A stretch of DNA of 64,000 nt, taken from assembly GCA_028818695.1 (NCBI GenBank), contig JAPPNK010000020.1:252632-316631 (forward strand), given 5' to 3'. This DNA comes from Candidatus Poribacteria bacterium. GTDB lineage: Bacteria; Poribacteria; WGA-4E; GCA-2687025. A model generated the notes under the pieces. It did no database searches and was not told where the DNA came from. It was given only the letters and a program-made list of their open reading frames with translations. Positions within the stretch are counted from its first letter, which is position 1. Every line of letters starts with the position of its first letter. The position numbers were made by a program, and so were the translations under genes. Below, piece after piece: positions 1-6,686 of the stretch.

Positions 1-375
1 GACGCCCTGCAAGCCGCTCCGCAAGACCTGTTCACCGTCGAACTTCAGGAGGGGGTCAGCGAGTTTAAGGAGGTGTACCAGCGTCTTGTTGAATTGCATC
101 CAGGTCCGAGGGCAACCTACATCGCAGCTCTGCATAATGAAGTTGTCGACAGCATGATGGAATACAATGAGGAGCTGCAAGATCAAAACTTGGAGCGCGC
201 GGAACGCGCCGCCAGACTTGCCGCCCGCCTCCTTGAGACCGCGCAGCGGTTGGAGCCGCAGTACACCGCGATGCTGGCCAAAATACACCCTGAAGAAAAG
301 AAAGCGTACGCTCAATTCATTAAAAACAACACGCCCCGCAAACTGTTCGTTTTTCTCGGGTTGCTGCCTGAATAA
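1..375 (+). CDS. Membrane-anchored array paralogue, copy A (5' truncated by window edge)
   Basis: Frame 1 is open from the first base and ends at a TAA. The N-terminus lies outside the window. The visible part matches the C-terminal half of the gene at 2095-2757: both share DPFTVELQ-like, VELHPGP, NEVVDS, YNEELQDQNLE, ERAARLA and PRKLF segments. It is therefore the first visible member of a tandem family. The visible domain is helical, charged and rich in Glu, Gln and Arg, probably a short coiled-coil or helical bundle outside the cytoplasm, since the complete paralogues begin with one membrane anchor. Function is unknown. An internal ATG at 73 exists but cuts into the conserved domain, so it is not the true start. 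Confidence 0.75.
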   Translation, partial: DALQAAPQDLFTVELQEGVSEFKEVYQRLVELHPGPRATYIAALHNEVVDSMMEYNEELQDQNLERAERAARLAARLLETAQRLEPQYTAMLAKIHPEEKKAYAQFIKNNTPRKLFVFLGLLPE

Positions 376-383
376 AGCTGTTT

Positions 384-419
384 TCAGCGCCGCGGGCGGG
401 GGACCTCAAACGGCGTTCC
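384..419 (-). pseudogene. Relic of histidine-kinase 3' end behind copy A
   Basis: Read on the minus strand this 36-base stretch gives GTPFEVPRPRR plus a stop. The intact kinase gene at 3710-5548 ends GTSFEVALPAAR plus a stop. Nucleotide similarity continues on both sides, and the CGCCGCGGTG block near 452 matches the kinase at about 3780. Two small indels have destroyed the frame. It sits just after copy A, in the same relative place and orientation as the real kinase after copy D, so it is best read as the debris of a duplicated kinase gene. Confidence 0.55.
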
Positions 420-542
420 CTGCCCTGCTGCGCCAATCACTTTATGGATGTCGCCGCGGTGAAGGCAGTCTCTACAGACGACGATGTACGAAATCTTGTT
501 CAAATCGGACGGTATTCGCTAAAGCCATCTTTCCGCCCTTAG

Positions 543-559
543 CCCGCCGCGCAGGCGGG
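543..559. other. GC-rich hairpin upstream of the sigma gene
   Basis: CCCGCC and GGCGGG form a perfect 6-bp stem around a GCGCA loop, followed by GAATC. The arm plus GAATC resembles the core of the dispersed repeat described elsewhere in the window (GGCGGGAATC at 17350 and 45682), so this may be a decayed copy. It could also act as a terminator for copy A, but no long T run follows. Confidence 0.3.
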
Positions 560-652
560 AATCTTTTCCCAACAGCGCAAATAGACGCAATTGCATGTAA
601 AATCTCCGGAAGGAACTCCACATGTATATTGTATAGCGAAGGGAGCGGCGCC

Positions 653-1888
653 TTGAAAGATCAACCACTGACGGACTTCGACAAGACGGTTCTGGAGCAA
701 ATGGAGCGGATACGCGCCATCGGCAGACGCAAACTGCGCAACCAGGGCGAACTGGATGACTTCGTCCAAGAAACGGTCGCGCGGGCATACGCTAACCGCG
801 CCAAGTTGCGCAATCCCGCCAAGTTGAAGCAGTGGATCTACGGCATCGCGCGCAACACGGCGAGCGAATGGAACCGCGTCCATGAACGCTGGAACAGCAA
901 GCGTCAGACGCTGGACGAAGCCGAAGCGGCGAACATGCCGCATCCGCTCACCGCGCTTGAACAGGCGGAGAGCAACGAACAGATACGGCAGGCGTTAGAC
1001 AAACTGAACCCGATCGACCGCGACCTGCTGCGCGGGCGGTTTATGGACGAAGAGACGTATGAGGCGCTACAGAAGCGGCATGGGCTTTCCTATTCGGCGG
1101 TTGGGATACGGCTGCATCGCGCGAAGCGTCGGCTTCGGAAGTTGTTGACCGGAATAAAGGTCGCGTTGGCATTGGCGCTCGCCAGCATGAAACGAACAGC
1201 ATTTGGAGGAGTGCTTCTCATGACCAAAACGACCAAGATCGTTCTCGGAGTCGCGTCCGCTCTCATTCTCGCCTTGCTGGGCGGGTACCTGTGGATCGAA
1301 TACGACGGTTCGCCGGACGATTCGGAGCGCGGGCTGACGGTTGAGGAGCAATCGCCGCGCATTGAACAGAACTCTGATGGAGCGTCAGATCAAACCGCCG
1401 ACGAAATCTCTGCGCCGGCGCCGCAAGAGGAAACATCCGCCTCTGATGAGTCCGCTGTCGAAGTATCTGCCGTCTTTTCTGACGACAGCGAGAGCGCCGG
1501 CGCGACGCAGCCCGACGCCCCGCAAGTCTCTCCGCAAGATCCGTTCACGCTGGAGCTTCAGGAGGGGATAGATGAGCTGAACGAGCTTGCTGACCAATTT
1601 GTTCAGCAGTTTCCAAGTTCGATAGCGGCCGATCTGGCGGATATTTTAGTAGGGATCGGGAGAGATCTGATAAAATATGACGAGGAGCTCCGCGGGGAGT
1701 ACTTCACTCGAGAGGAGCGGACCGCCAAACTGCGCGCGTTTTGGCTAGAGTCCATACATCCGGCGACCGAATACTACAATGCCGTCACAACAGAATATTT
1801 AGAATCTGAAATAAAAAACGCGATGGATCAGTTCTTTAATAACAGCGCGCTTCATAAACTGGGCGCGCTTCTCGGATTGCCCAATTAA
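653..1888 (+). CDS. ECF-type sigma factor fused in frame to a membrane-anchored array paralogue (copy B)
   Basis: I place the start at TTG 653, eight bases after an AAGGGAG ribosome site; ATG 701 is an alternative. Residues about 20-75 form sigma region 2 (DDFVQETVARAYANR, then WIYGIARNTASEWNR). Residues about 110-170 form region 4 (LDKLNPIDRDLLRGRF, then LSYSAVGIRLHRAKRRLRKLL). This is an ECF-like sigma-70 factor of usual length. With no stop codon, the frame continues into MTKTTKIVL, one transmembrane helix, an acidic Ser/Ala linker and the helical domain of the array paralogues, about 411 residues in all. The paralogue's own ATG (1220) and its GGAGGA site (1205-1210) are intact, so a free copy B could also be made. 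As a fusion, the sigma module would be tethered to the membrane and the C-terminal domain would face outward. Confidence 0.7.
   Translation: MKDQPLTDFDKTVLEQMERIRAIGRRKLRNQGELDDFVQETVARAYANRAKLRNPAKLKQWIYGIARNTASEWNRVHERWNSKRQTLDEAEAANMPHPLTALEQAESNEQIRQALDKLNPIDRDLLRGRFMDEETYEALQKRHGLSYSAVGIRLHRAKRRLRKLLTGIKVALALALASMKRTAFGGVLLMTKTTKIVLGVASALILALLGGYLWIEYDGSPDDSERGLTVEEQSPRIEQNSDGASDQTADEISAPAPQEETSASDESAVEVSAVFSDDSESAGATQPDAPQVSPQDPFTLELQEGIDELNELADQFVQQFPSSIAADLADILVGIGRDLIKYDEELRGEYFTREERTAKLRAFWLESIHPATEYYNAVTTEYLESEIKNAMDQFFNNSALHKLGALLGLPN
1220..1888 (+). other. Possible internal translation unit: free copy B
   Basis: ATG 1220 is preceded at nine bases by GGAGGA (1205-1210), the same arrangement as at the independent paralogues that start at 2095 and 2915. 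Translation from here would give a 222-residue protein beginning MTKTTKIVL, with a transmembrane helix at about residues 7-25. It would equal copies C and D in layout and lack the sigma module. Whether one or both products are made cannot be told from sequence. Confidence 0.45.
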
Positions 1889-1959
1889 AGAAAGGATACG
1901 CCATGCGTCTCAACATCATTCTCGCCGTTTTTTGAGCCTGTTGTCTTGAACCGTCATCG

Positions 1960-1995
1960 CCGGCGGCTCTGGCGATGAACCTCAAACAGGCTTCC
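1960..1995 (-). pseudogene. Relic of histidine-kinase 3' end behind copy B
   Basis: The minus strand reads GSLFEVHRQSRR, matching GTSFEVALPAAR of the intact kinase, with the ACCTCAAA core on the plus strand conserved. It occupies the same position after copy B as the relics after copies A and C. The wider 1889-2094 gap holds this relic, a ten-codon ORF at 1903 and the leader of copy C, and nothing else I can support. Confidence 0.4.
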
Positions 1996-2035
1996 ATTGC
2001 CCGTCTTGGCGCGGGCGGTCGCATTTATTAGCCGT

Positions 2036-2094
2036 TTCGTGTATCATCAGGGCGTCAACCTATATGAGACGGCGATGGAGGAGGCGTTCTGATC
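2036..2094 (+). promoter_or_regulatory. Duplicated leader/promoter of copy C
   Basis: The stretch from TTCGTGTATCATCAG through CAACCTATATGAGAC and GGCGTTCTGATC to the ATG is almost identical to 2857-2914 before copy D. TATCAT at 2042-2047 is a candidate -10 box, and GGAGGAGG (2077-2084) is the ribosome site. Conservation of untranslated DNA reflects recent duplication, shared regulation, or both. Confidence 0.5.
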
Positions 2095-2757
2095 ATGACG
2101 AAAACGACCAAGATCGTTCTTGCGGCAGCGGCCGCTCTGCTGATTGCGCTGCTGGGCGCGTATCTTTGGATCGAATACGGCGGCGGGTCGGACGACTCGG
2201 AGCGCGGGCTGACGGTTGAGGAGCAATCGCCGCGCATTGAACAGAACTCTGGTGGAGCGTCAGATCAAACCGCCGACGAAATCTCTGCTCCGGCGCCGCA
2301 AAAGGAAACATCCGTTTCGGATGAATTCGCCGCCGCAGAATCTGCCGTCTCTTCTGACGACAGCGGGAGCGCCGGCGCGACACAGCCCGACGCCCCTCAA
2401 GCCGCCCCGCAAGACCCGTTCACCGTTGAACTTCAGGACGCTCTCGCTGAGTTTAAGGAGCTGATCCAGCGTTTTGTTGAATTGCATCCAGGTCCGGGGA
2501 CAACCGAAGTGGCAGCTCTGGCGAATGAAGTTGTAGACAGCGTGGCGGAATACAATGAGGAGCTGCAAGATCAAAACTTGGAGCTCGGGGAGCGCGCCGC
2601 CAGACTGGCCGAGCGTCTCGACGAGACCGCGGAACAGCTGTCGCCGCAGGCTAGTGAAGAACAGGAGGCGTACAAGCGATTCTTTGAATTCTTTGAAAAC
2701 AATCCGCCCCGCAAACTGTTCGCTCTTCTCAGAGTGCCATTGCCTGAATCCAAATAA
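2095..2757 (+). CDS. Membrane-anchored array paralogue, copy C
   Basis: This 220-residue protein starts at an ATG with a strong GGAGGAGG site. Residues 1-6 are charged, residues about 7-25 form one hydrophobic helix, and YLWIEYGGG follows. Then comes a low-complexity acidic Ser/Ala/Pro/Gln linker (about 35-105) and a helical, charged C-terminal domain (about 110-220) shared with copy A. There is no lipobox and no clear signal cleavage site, so it is probably an N-in, C-out single-pass inner-membrane protein. No family is recognised. Its neighbours are the sigma-fused copy B, copy D and a sensor kinase, which hints at signalling, but that is inference. Confidence 0.75.
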   Translation: MTKTTKIVLAAAAALLIALLGAYLWIEYGGGSDDSERGLTVEEQSPRIEQNSGGASDQTADEISAPAPQKETSVSDEFAAAESAVSSDDSGSAGATQPDAPQAAPQDPFTVELQDALAEFKELIQRFVELHPGPGTTEVAALANEVVDSVAEYNEELQDQNLELGERAARLAERLDETAEQLSPQASEEQEAYKRFFEFFENNPPRKLFALLRVPLPESK

Positions 2758-2774
2758 ACAAGGAGCATCTGGAA

Positions 2775-2810
2775 GCGGGTCGCGGGCAGGGCAGCTTCAA
2801 ACGGAGTTCC
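2775..2810 (-). pseudogene. Relic of histidine-kinase 3' end behind copy C
   Basis: Twelve codons on the minus strand read GTPFEAALPATR, differing at only three positions from the kinase C-terminus GTSFEVALPAAR. The rest of the kinase is missing; within about 55 bases the leader of copy D begins. This is the best preserved of the three relics and the clearest evidence that the duplicated unit once held both genes. Confidence 0.6.
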
Positions 2811-2856
2811 CTGTCCGCTGTGGCGCTGAAGGCAGGCAGGTTCTTTTTTCGGCGGG

Positions 2857-2914
2857 TTCGTGTATCATCAGAGCGTCAACCTATATGAGACGACGACGGG
2901 AAGGCGTTCTGATC
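2857..2914 (+). promoter_or_regulatory. Duplicated leader/promoter of copy D
   Basis: It is nearly identical to 2036-2094, with TATCAT at 2863-2868 as candidate -10. The spacer is four bases shorter near the ribosome site (GGGAAGG rather than GGAGGAGG). Because of this deletion an upstream ATG at 2885 is in frame with copy D, whereas the matching ATG before copy C is out of frame. Confidence 0.5.
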
Positions 2915-3700
2915 ATGACGAAAACGACCAAGATCGTTCTTGCGGCAGCGGCCGCTCTGCTGATTGCGCTGCTGGGCGCGTATCTTTGGATCGAATACGG
3001 CGGGTCGGACGACTCGGAGCGCGGGCTGACGGTTGAGGAGCAGTCGCCGGTCATCCATGCGGACAGCGCAGCCGATGCAGCGGACGACTCTTCAGCTGAA
3101 ACGGAATCGTCCGCCGACTCCAAAGCCCCGCAAACTCCTGAAGCGGAGGAAGCTGCCGACAACGGCGGCGCGGAAGATACAGCGACAGCGTCTCCCGACG
3201 CATCCGCGTCCGCCAACGCGCCTGACGAGTTTTCAACCCAGCTCCAAGAGGGCATACAGGAATTCGTGGATTATGCGGCAAAGATCAGAGCGCAAGTTCC
3301 TGAAATGGCTGCATACGCGGATATGACGCTCGCTTTCGTGGAAGGACTTGCGGAGCTGGACGCGCAATTGCGGGAGCAGGGGGCGTCGTTGGAAGAGCGG
3401 AGAGAAAAGCTGCTGATGAAGTCTATCCGTAACTCCATGGGCAGCGCAGGTTCCGTGGCGGCGGGGTTTGCCTCCATGACGCAGGACCCTGAGCGCATGA
3501 TGGAATTGTCCCAAAGCATCCAGAACATAGAGCAGCCTACGAAGCTGACGACGCTGCTGCAAGGCGATATGACGGATGAGCAGATGGTGGAGAAAATGAA
3601 GGCGACGCCTGAATATCAGGCGATGATGGAGGAGATGAGACAGAGTTTTGAAGGTCTTGATCTATCGGAGCCGATTGAGAATCCGTTTGAAGATCCGTAA
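2915..3700 (+). CDS. Membrane-anchored array paralogue, copy D (divergent C-terminal domain)
   Basis: This 261-residue protein begins with the same MTKTTKIVL segment, transmembrane helix and SDDSERGLTVEEQSP segment as copies B and C. A long acidic Ala/Ser/Asp-rich linker (about 50-105) follows, then a helical domain unlike that of A-C. It is Met- and Glu-rich near the end (MTDEQMVEKMKATPEYQAMMEEM) and closes with EPIENPFEDP. The conserved half therefore carries different C-terminal domains, as expected if the exposed domain is under diversifying pressure. The start could be 30 bases upstream (ATG 2885, in frame), but homology supports 2915. It converges with the kinase gene, the two stops being nine bases apart. 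Confidence 0.75.
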   Translation: MTKTTKIVLAAAAALLIALLGAYLWIEYGGSDDSERGLTVEEQSPVIHADSAADAADDSSAETESSADSKAPQTPEAEEAADNGGAEDTATASPDASASANAPDEFSTQLQEGIQEFVDYAAKIRAQVPEMAAYADMTLAFVEGLAELDAQLREQGASLEERREKLLMKSIRNSMGSAGSVAAGFASMTQDPERMMELSQSIQNIEQPTKLTTLLQGDMTDEQMVEKMKATPEYQAMMEEMRQSFEGLDLSEPIENPFEDP

Positions 3701-3709
3701 AAGCCCTTT

Positions 3710-5548
3710 TCAGCGCGCCGCGGGCAGGGCGACCTCAAATGACGTCCCTTCACCCTCCACGCTCACGGCGGTCACCTTGCCGCGGTGCGTCTCCACAATG
3801 CGCTTCACCGTGACAAGACCGAGGCCCAGCCCCTTCGCTTTCGTTGTGTAGAACGGATCGAACGCCTGCTCAACCTGCTGCGGCGACATTCCCGCGCCTG
3901 TGTCCGCCACGCTCACGGACACCGTGCGTCTGCGCCGTTCGCTGTAAATCAGACGCAGACGGCCGCCGTTCGGCATCGCCTGCGCCGCGTTGCGTATCAG
4001 GTTCACAAACGCCGCGCGCAGCTTTTCAGGATCCGCCATAACAGGGCGGCGCGTTTCAGGCGCTTCCTCCAGAACCGACACCCCCTGCGCCTCCAGGTCA
4101 TGCTCCATCGCGGCGCGCGCCTCCTGAACGATCTCCCAGATGTCCGTCTCCACAAAACGAAACGTCTTATCGCGCAGATAATTCAGCTCCTTCTCCACCA
4201 TGTCGGACAGCTCCGTCACGCGGCTCATGATCATGTTCATTTCGGAGACGATCTTTTCAGGCTCCGCGGCGAGGCCGAGCGGATCGCCCCTTTCAAAGTT
4301 GCGCCGCAGCATCTCGGCGGGGGAGCGTATCGAGTTGAGCAGATTGCGTATCTCGTGGCGCACCTGCGAGGTCATGACGCCGAATGCCGCCTCCCGTTCC
4401 GCCCTTAGCGCGCGTCGCTCCACAAGCCGGGCGCGCGCCTCGTTCACCGAAAACGACCAGATCGCCGCCGCGCTCAGCAAAGCCGCGCAGATCGGAGCGG
4501 CAGGGACCCAGATCCAGCGGAACAGCGCCAACGCCAACGCCCCATGAACTCCCGCCGCCAAGAGACCGCCCAGAACGATGCGCCGCGCTTTCGGCAGCTG
4601 TTTGCCGACCTTCAAACCGACAGGGATCAGCGCGGCGAACCAGAGCGCGAGAACGATTCCCGTTCCCCAGCCCGATTTGGAGCGCGCCAGCTGCCCCGTC
4701 ATCATGGCGCTGACCATGGAGGCGCGCAGCTCAAAGGCGGAAACGGAGCCGAACGCGGCGCGCGCCGTTTCAGCTGTCGGCAAGCTGGATCCTAGAACGA
4801 TCCATCTGCCGCGCGCCGCTTGAACCGCCTCCCGCTCTCCGTTCAAAAGAGCTCCGACCGAGACGGTTTTCACATTCGATTTTTGAAACGGCGTCAGAAC
4901 GCGCCCCAGCGCGTCGATCGGCAGGTTCAGTTCGCTGGGTTCCGCGTCCAGCGCGTCGGCGGCAAAGAGCGTCTCGATGGAATAATGTGGGCCGCTCTCG
5001 CCGGCGTTCGGGTCTAAGACGGCCGCTAGGCGGTGAACGCCATCCCGTTCGTCCGGCTCCGCCCCGCTGAAAGAGGCTGTCAGATTTAAAGCGGCTTTGA
5101 TATTGGGGGGAATCGGAAGGAAGCGCCGCCGTCTCGAAGCGGGAATCTCGGCAGTCCGTTGAGCGGCATAAATCGGCATCCGCAGGCTTGACCATCGGAC
5201 GCCGCCTTGCTTGATCTGCCCCAAGTCGTCGGCGATGTATACGCCCGCGCAGCCAGCCTTCTGGAGAGCTATGAGCGCATCGAGATAGTCGTCAGGGAGC
5301 CAGATCGGATAGGGGCGGGTGAGCTCTTCCGCTTTTTCGTCAATGTCGGCGGCGATCAGCTGCGGCGGCGCCTTCAACTTGAACCGATGCCACTGCTCGG
5401 CGCGCCAGTCGAACGCCTTCGTCTCAAGCCCGTCCAGCAGACCTACCCAGTCGGCGGCGAACGCGGCCGTCAAACAGACCGCCAGCTGAATCAGCAGCAG
5501 AAAAGCGTTGCGGTGTGAATCCAGCCCGAATGTAAGAGCCTTGCGCAT
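3710..5548 (-). CDS. CHASE2-type sensor histidine kinase
   Basis: This 612-residue kinase would sense an extracytoplasmic signal and pass phosphate to a response regulator, none of which is encoded nearby. An N-terminal membrane helix (about 13-33) is followed by an extracytoplasmic CHASE2-like region (about 40-290, with AFDWRA and DIDEKAEE). Three membrane helices lie at about 294-365. The HisKA box is VRHEIRNLLNSI with phospho-acceptor H398. The ATPase domain has an N box (N516, N520), a G1 box DTGAGM (D549), an F box and a G2 box GLGLGL (573-578). All catalytic residues are present. Promoter and operator candidates lie directly upstream. Fragments of the same C-terminus behind the array copies suggest it once travelled with them. 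Confidence 0.88.
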   Translation of the reverse strand: MRKALTFGLDSHRNAFLLLIQLAVCLTAAFAADWVGLLDGLETKAFDWRAEQWHRFKLKAPPQLIAADIDEKAEELTRPYPIWLPDDYLDALIALQKAGCAGVYIADDLGQIKQGGVRWSSLRMPIYAAQRTAEIPASRRRRFLPIPPNIKAALNLTASFSGAEPDERDGVHRLAAVLDPNAGESGPHYSIETLFAADALDAEPSELNLPIDALGRVLTPFQKSNVKTVSVGALLNGEREAVQAARGRWIVLGSSLPTAETARAAFGSVSAFELRASMVSAMMTGQLARSKSGWGTGIVLALWFAALIPVGLKVGKQLPKARRIVLGGLLAAGVHGALALALFRWIWVPAAPICAALLSAAAIWSFSVNEARARLVERRALRAEREAAFGVMTSQVRHEIRNLLNSIRSPAEMLRRNFERGDPLGLAAEPEKIVSEMNMIMSRVTELSDMVEKELNYLRDKTFRFVETDIWEIVQEARAAMEHDLEAQGVSVLEEAPETRRPVMADPEKLRAAFVNLIRNAAQAMPNGGRLRLIYSERRRRTVSVSVADTGAGMSPQQVEQAFDPFYTTKAKGLGLGLVTVKRIVETHRGKVTAVSVEGEGTSFEVALPAAR

Positions 5549-5573
5549 AGCGGCGCGCGTCCCCTGTCAAATT

Positions 5574-5601
5574 TGTATAGACAGCTGCCAGCAGCTGTTA
5601 A
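5574..5601 (-). promoter_or_regulatory. Kinase promoter with an operator-like palindrome between -35 and -10
   Basis: On the minus strand TTAACA (5601-5596) and TATACA (5579-5574) are separated by 16 bases. Inside the spacer sits a perfect inverted repeat, ACAGCTGC-CA-GCAGCTGT (5581-5598), exactly where a repressor would block RNA polymerase. The rest of the 5549-5792 gap shows nothing else I can name. Confidence 0.5.
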
Positions 5602-5792
5602 TACATGAATACACTGCAAGGGCGCAGGCGTCCACATTATTTTGTTTTAAATTTTAGTCGGATTCTCCTTGACCGATGCGGCTGCCATTTCCGACGACCA
5701 TGCGTCTTTAGTTTGCGCGCCGTATCGAATGAACCGTCTTACCGCGCCGCCATTCCGCGCAGCATGTTCTCGCTTACGCTATGAAGCTCATC

Positions 5793-6548
5793 CTACATAT
5801 CCGACTCAACGCCCTCCCATCGGCTCCATAGGTCTCCGTCCGCAGTGTCGAATTTCCACTCGTCCTGGTCTTTTCGGCTGATGCGCGTGATGAGAGCCAT
5901 GCGGGGTCGTTCGCCGGCGTTTGTGCTGGCGGTGTGGGAGATCCATCCATGCCAGAAGCAGACGTCGCCCGGTCCTCCCGTGAACTCATACGGCTCGCCC
6001 AGCGAAAAGTTGACGACCCCGCCCTGCGGCCCGTCGATCGGATGCGTTCGAAAATACTCGGCGAAGAGGCGGTGGCTGCCCGGCCATAAGGTGAACCCGC
6101 CGCCTTTATGGTCGACCGTGTCGATGTAGATCGTCGCGGCGACCATGAACCGCCCCGTCGTGCCTTTTGTGACGCCGTTGTGCGGGGTGTAATACCCGTC
6201 CAGATGTCCTCGCGCGGGTATATTCCATGCCTTGTTGGAGCGCGGGAACGAAATATGCGGGCTTGCGCCTCCCGGTCCGTATATGTTCTCGGCTCCGACC
6301 AGCTGTTGCGCCGCGCCATGCACTCCGCCTTCCCGCACAATCCGCTTTACGATGTCGGAGCCTCCGACGCCGCCGATCGTTTTGTAGCCTTGATCAACCC
6401 AAGAGGCGGGGTCGCTCCTCTCGGCGTCCAGATTCTCCCACACCAGATCCAGAGCCTCTTCCGTCCACTCGCGCGGGATCATCTCTCGGCAGACGAGATA
6501 ACCGTTCTCCTGAAAGAAGTTCACCTGCTCATTCGTCAAAATCGCCAT
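5793..6548 (-). CDS. Phytanoyl-CoA dioxygenase (PhyH) family protein 1
   Basis: A predicted Fe(II)/2-oxoglutarate-dependent oxygenase of 251 residues, cytoplasmic. The metal triad is visible: H115-x-D117 in HLDGYY and distal H205 in ISHTAS, with R216 in ERPRM as likely 2-oxoglutarate ligand. The N-terminal FFQENGYLVCREMIP segment is typical of the family. I start at ATG 6548 because GGAG lies six bases before it; a GTG at 6560 is possible. The substrate cannot be deduced. It is one of four PhyH genes in this window and is transcribed alone, with its own TTGACT promoter. Confidence 0.88.
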   Translation of the reverse strand: MAILTNEQVNFFQENGYLVCREMIPREWTEEALDLVWENLDAERSDPASWVDQGYKTIGGVGGSDIVKRIVREGGVHGAAQQLVGAENIYGPGGASPHISFPRSNKAWNIPARGHLDGYYTPHNGVTKGTTGRFMVAATIYIDTVDHKGGGFTLWPGSHRLFAEYFRTHPIDGPQGGVVNFSLGEPYEFTGGPGDVCFWHGWISHTASTNAGERPRMALITRISRKDQDEWKFDTADGDLWSRWEGVESDM

Positions 6549-6578
6549 ACGCTTCTCCACAGCGGTTCATTTGGGCAA

Positions 6579-6607
6579 ACAGTACCGACATCTATCGAAA
6601 AAGTCAA
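6579..6607 (-). promoter_or_regulatory. Promoter of PhyH gene 1
   Basis: On the minus strand TTGACT (6607-6602) and TACTGT (6584-6579) are 17 bases apart, about 30 bases before the start codon. The -35 is near consensus and the -10 is weak. Confidence 0.4.
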
Positions 6608-6686
6608 GCGGCGTCGTTTGAACCTGCTCCTAGGTTAGCGCATCGAAATAACGCCTGCCGCCGCAAAGGCAGAGTCGCGCCGTCGA

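Noticed and set aside
167-652. Extension of the sigma gene upstream to ATG 167
   Set aside because: The extra 162 codons overlap copy A and the kinase relic in another frame and resemble no sigma domain. TTG 653 has a good ribosome site.
2555-2914. Extension of copy D upstream to ATG 2555
   Set aside because: It would run through copy C in another frame. The conserved MTKTTKIVL start at 2915 matches copies B and C.
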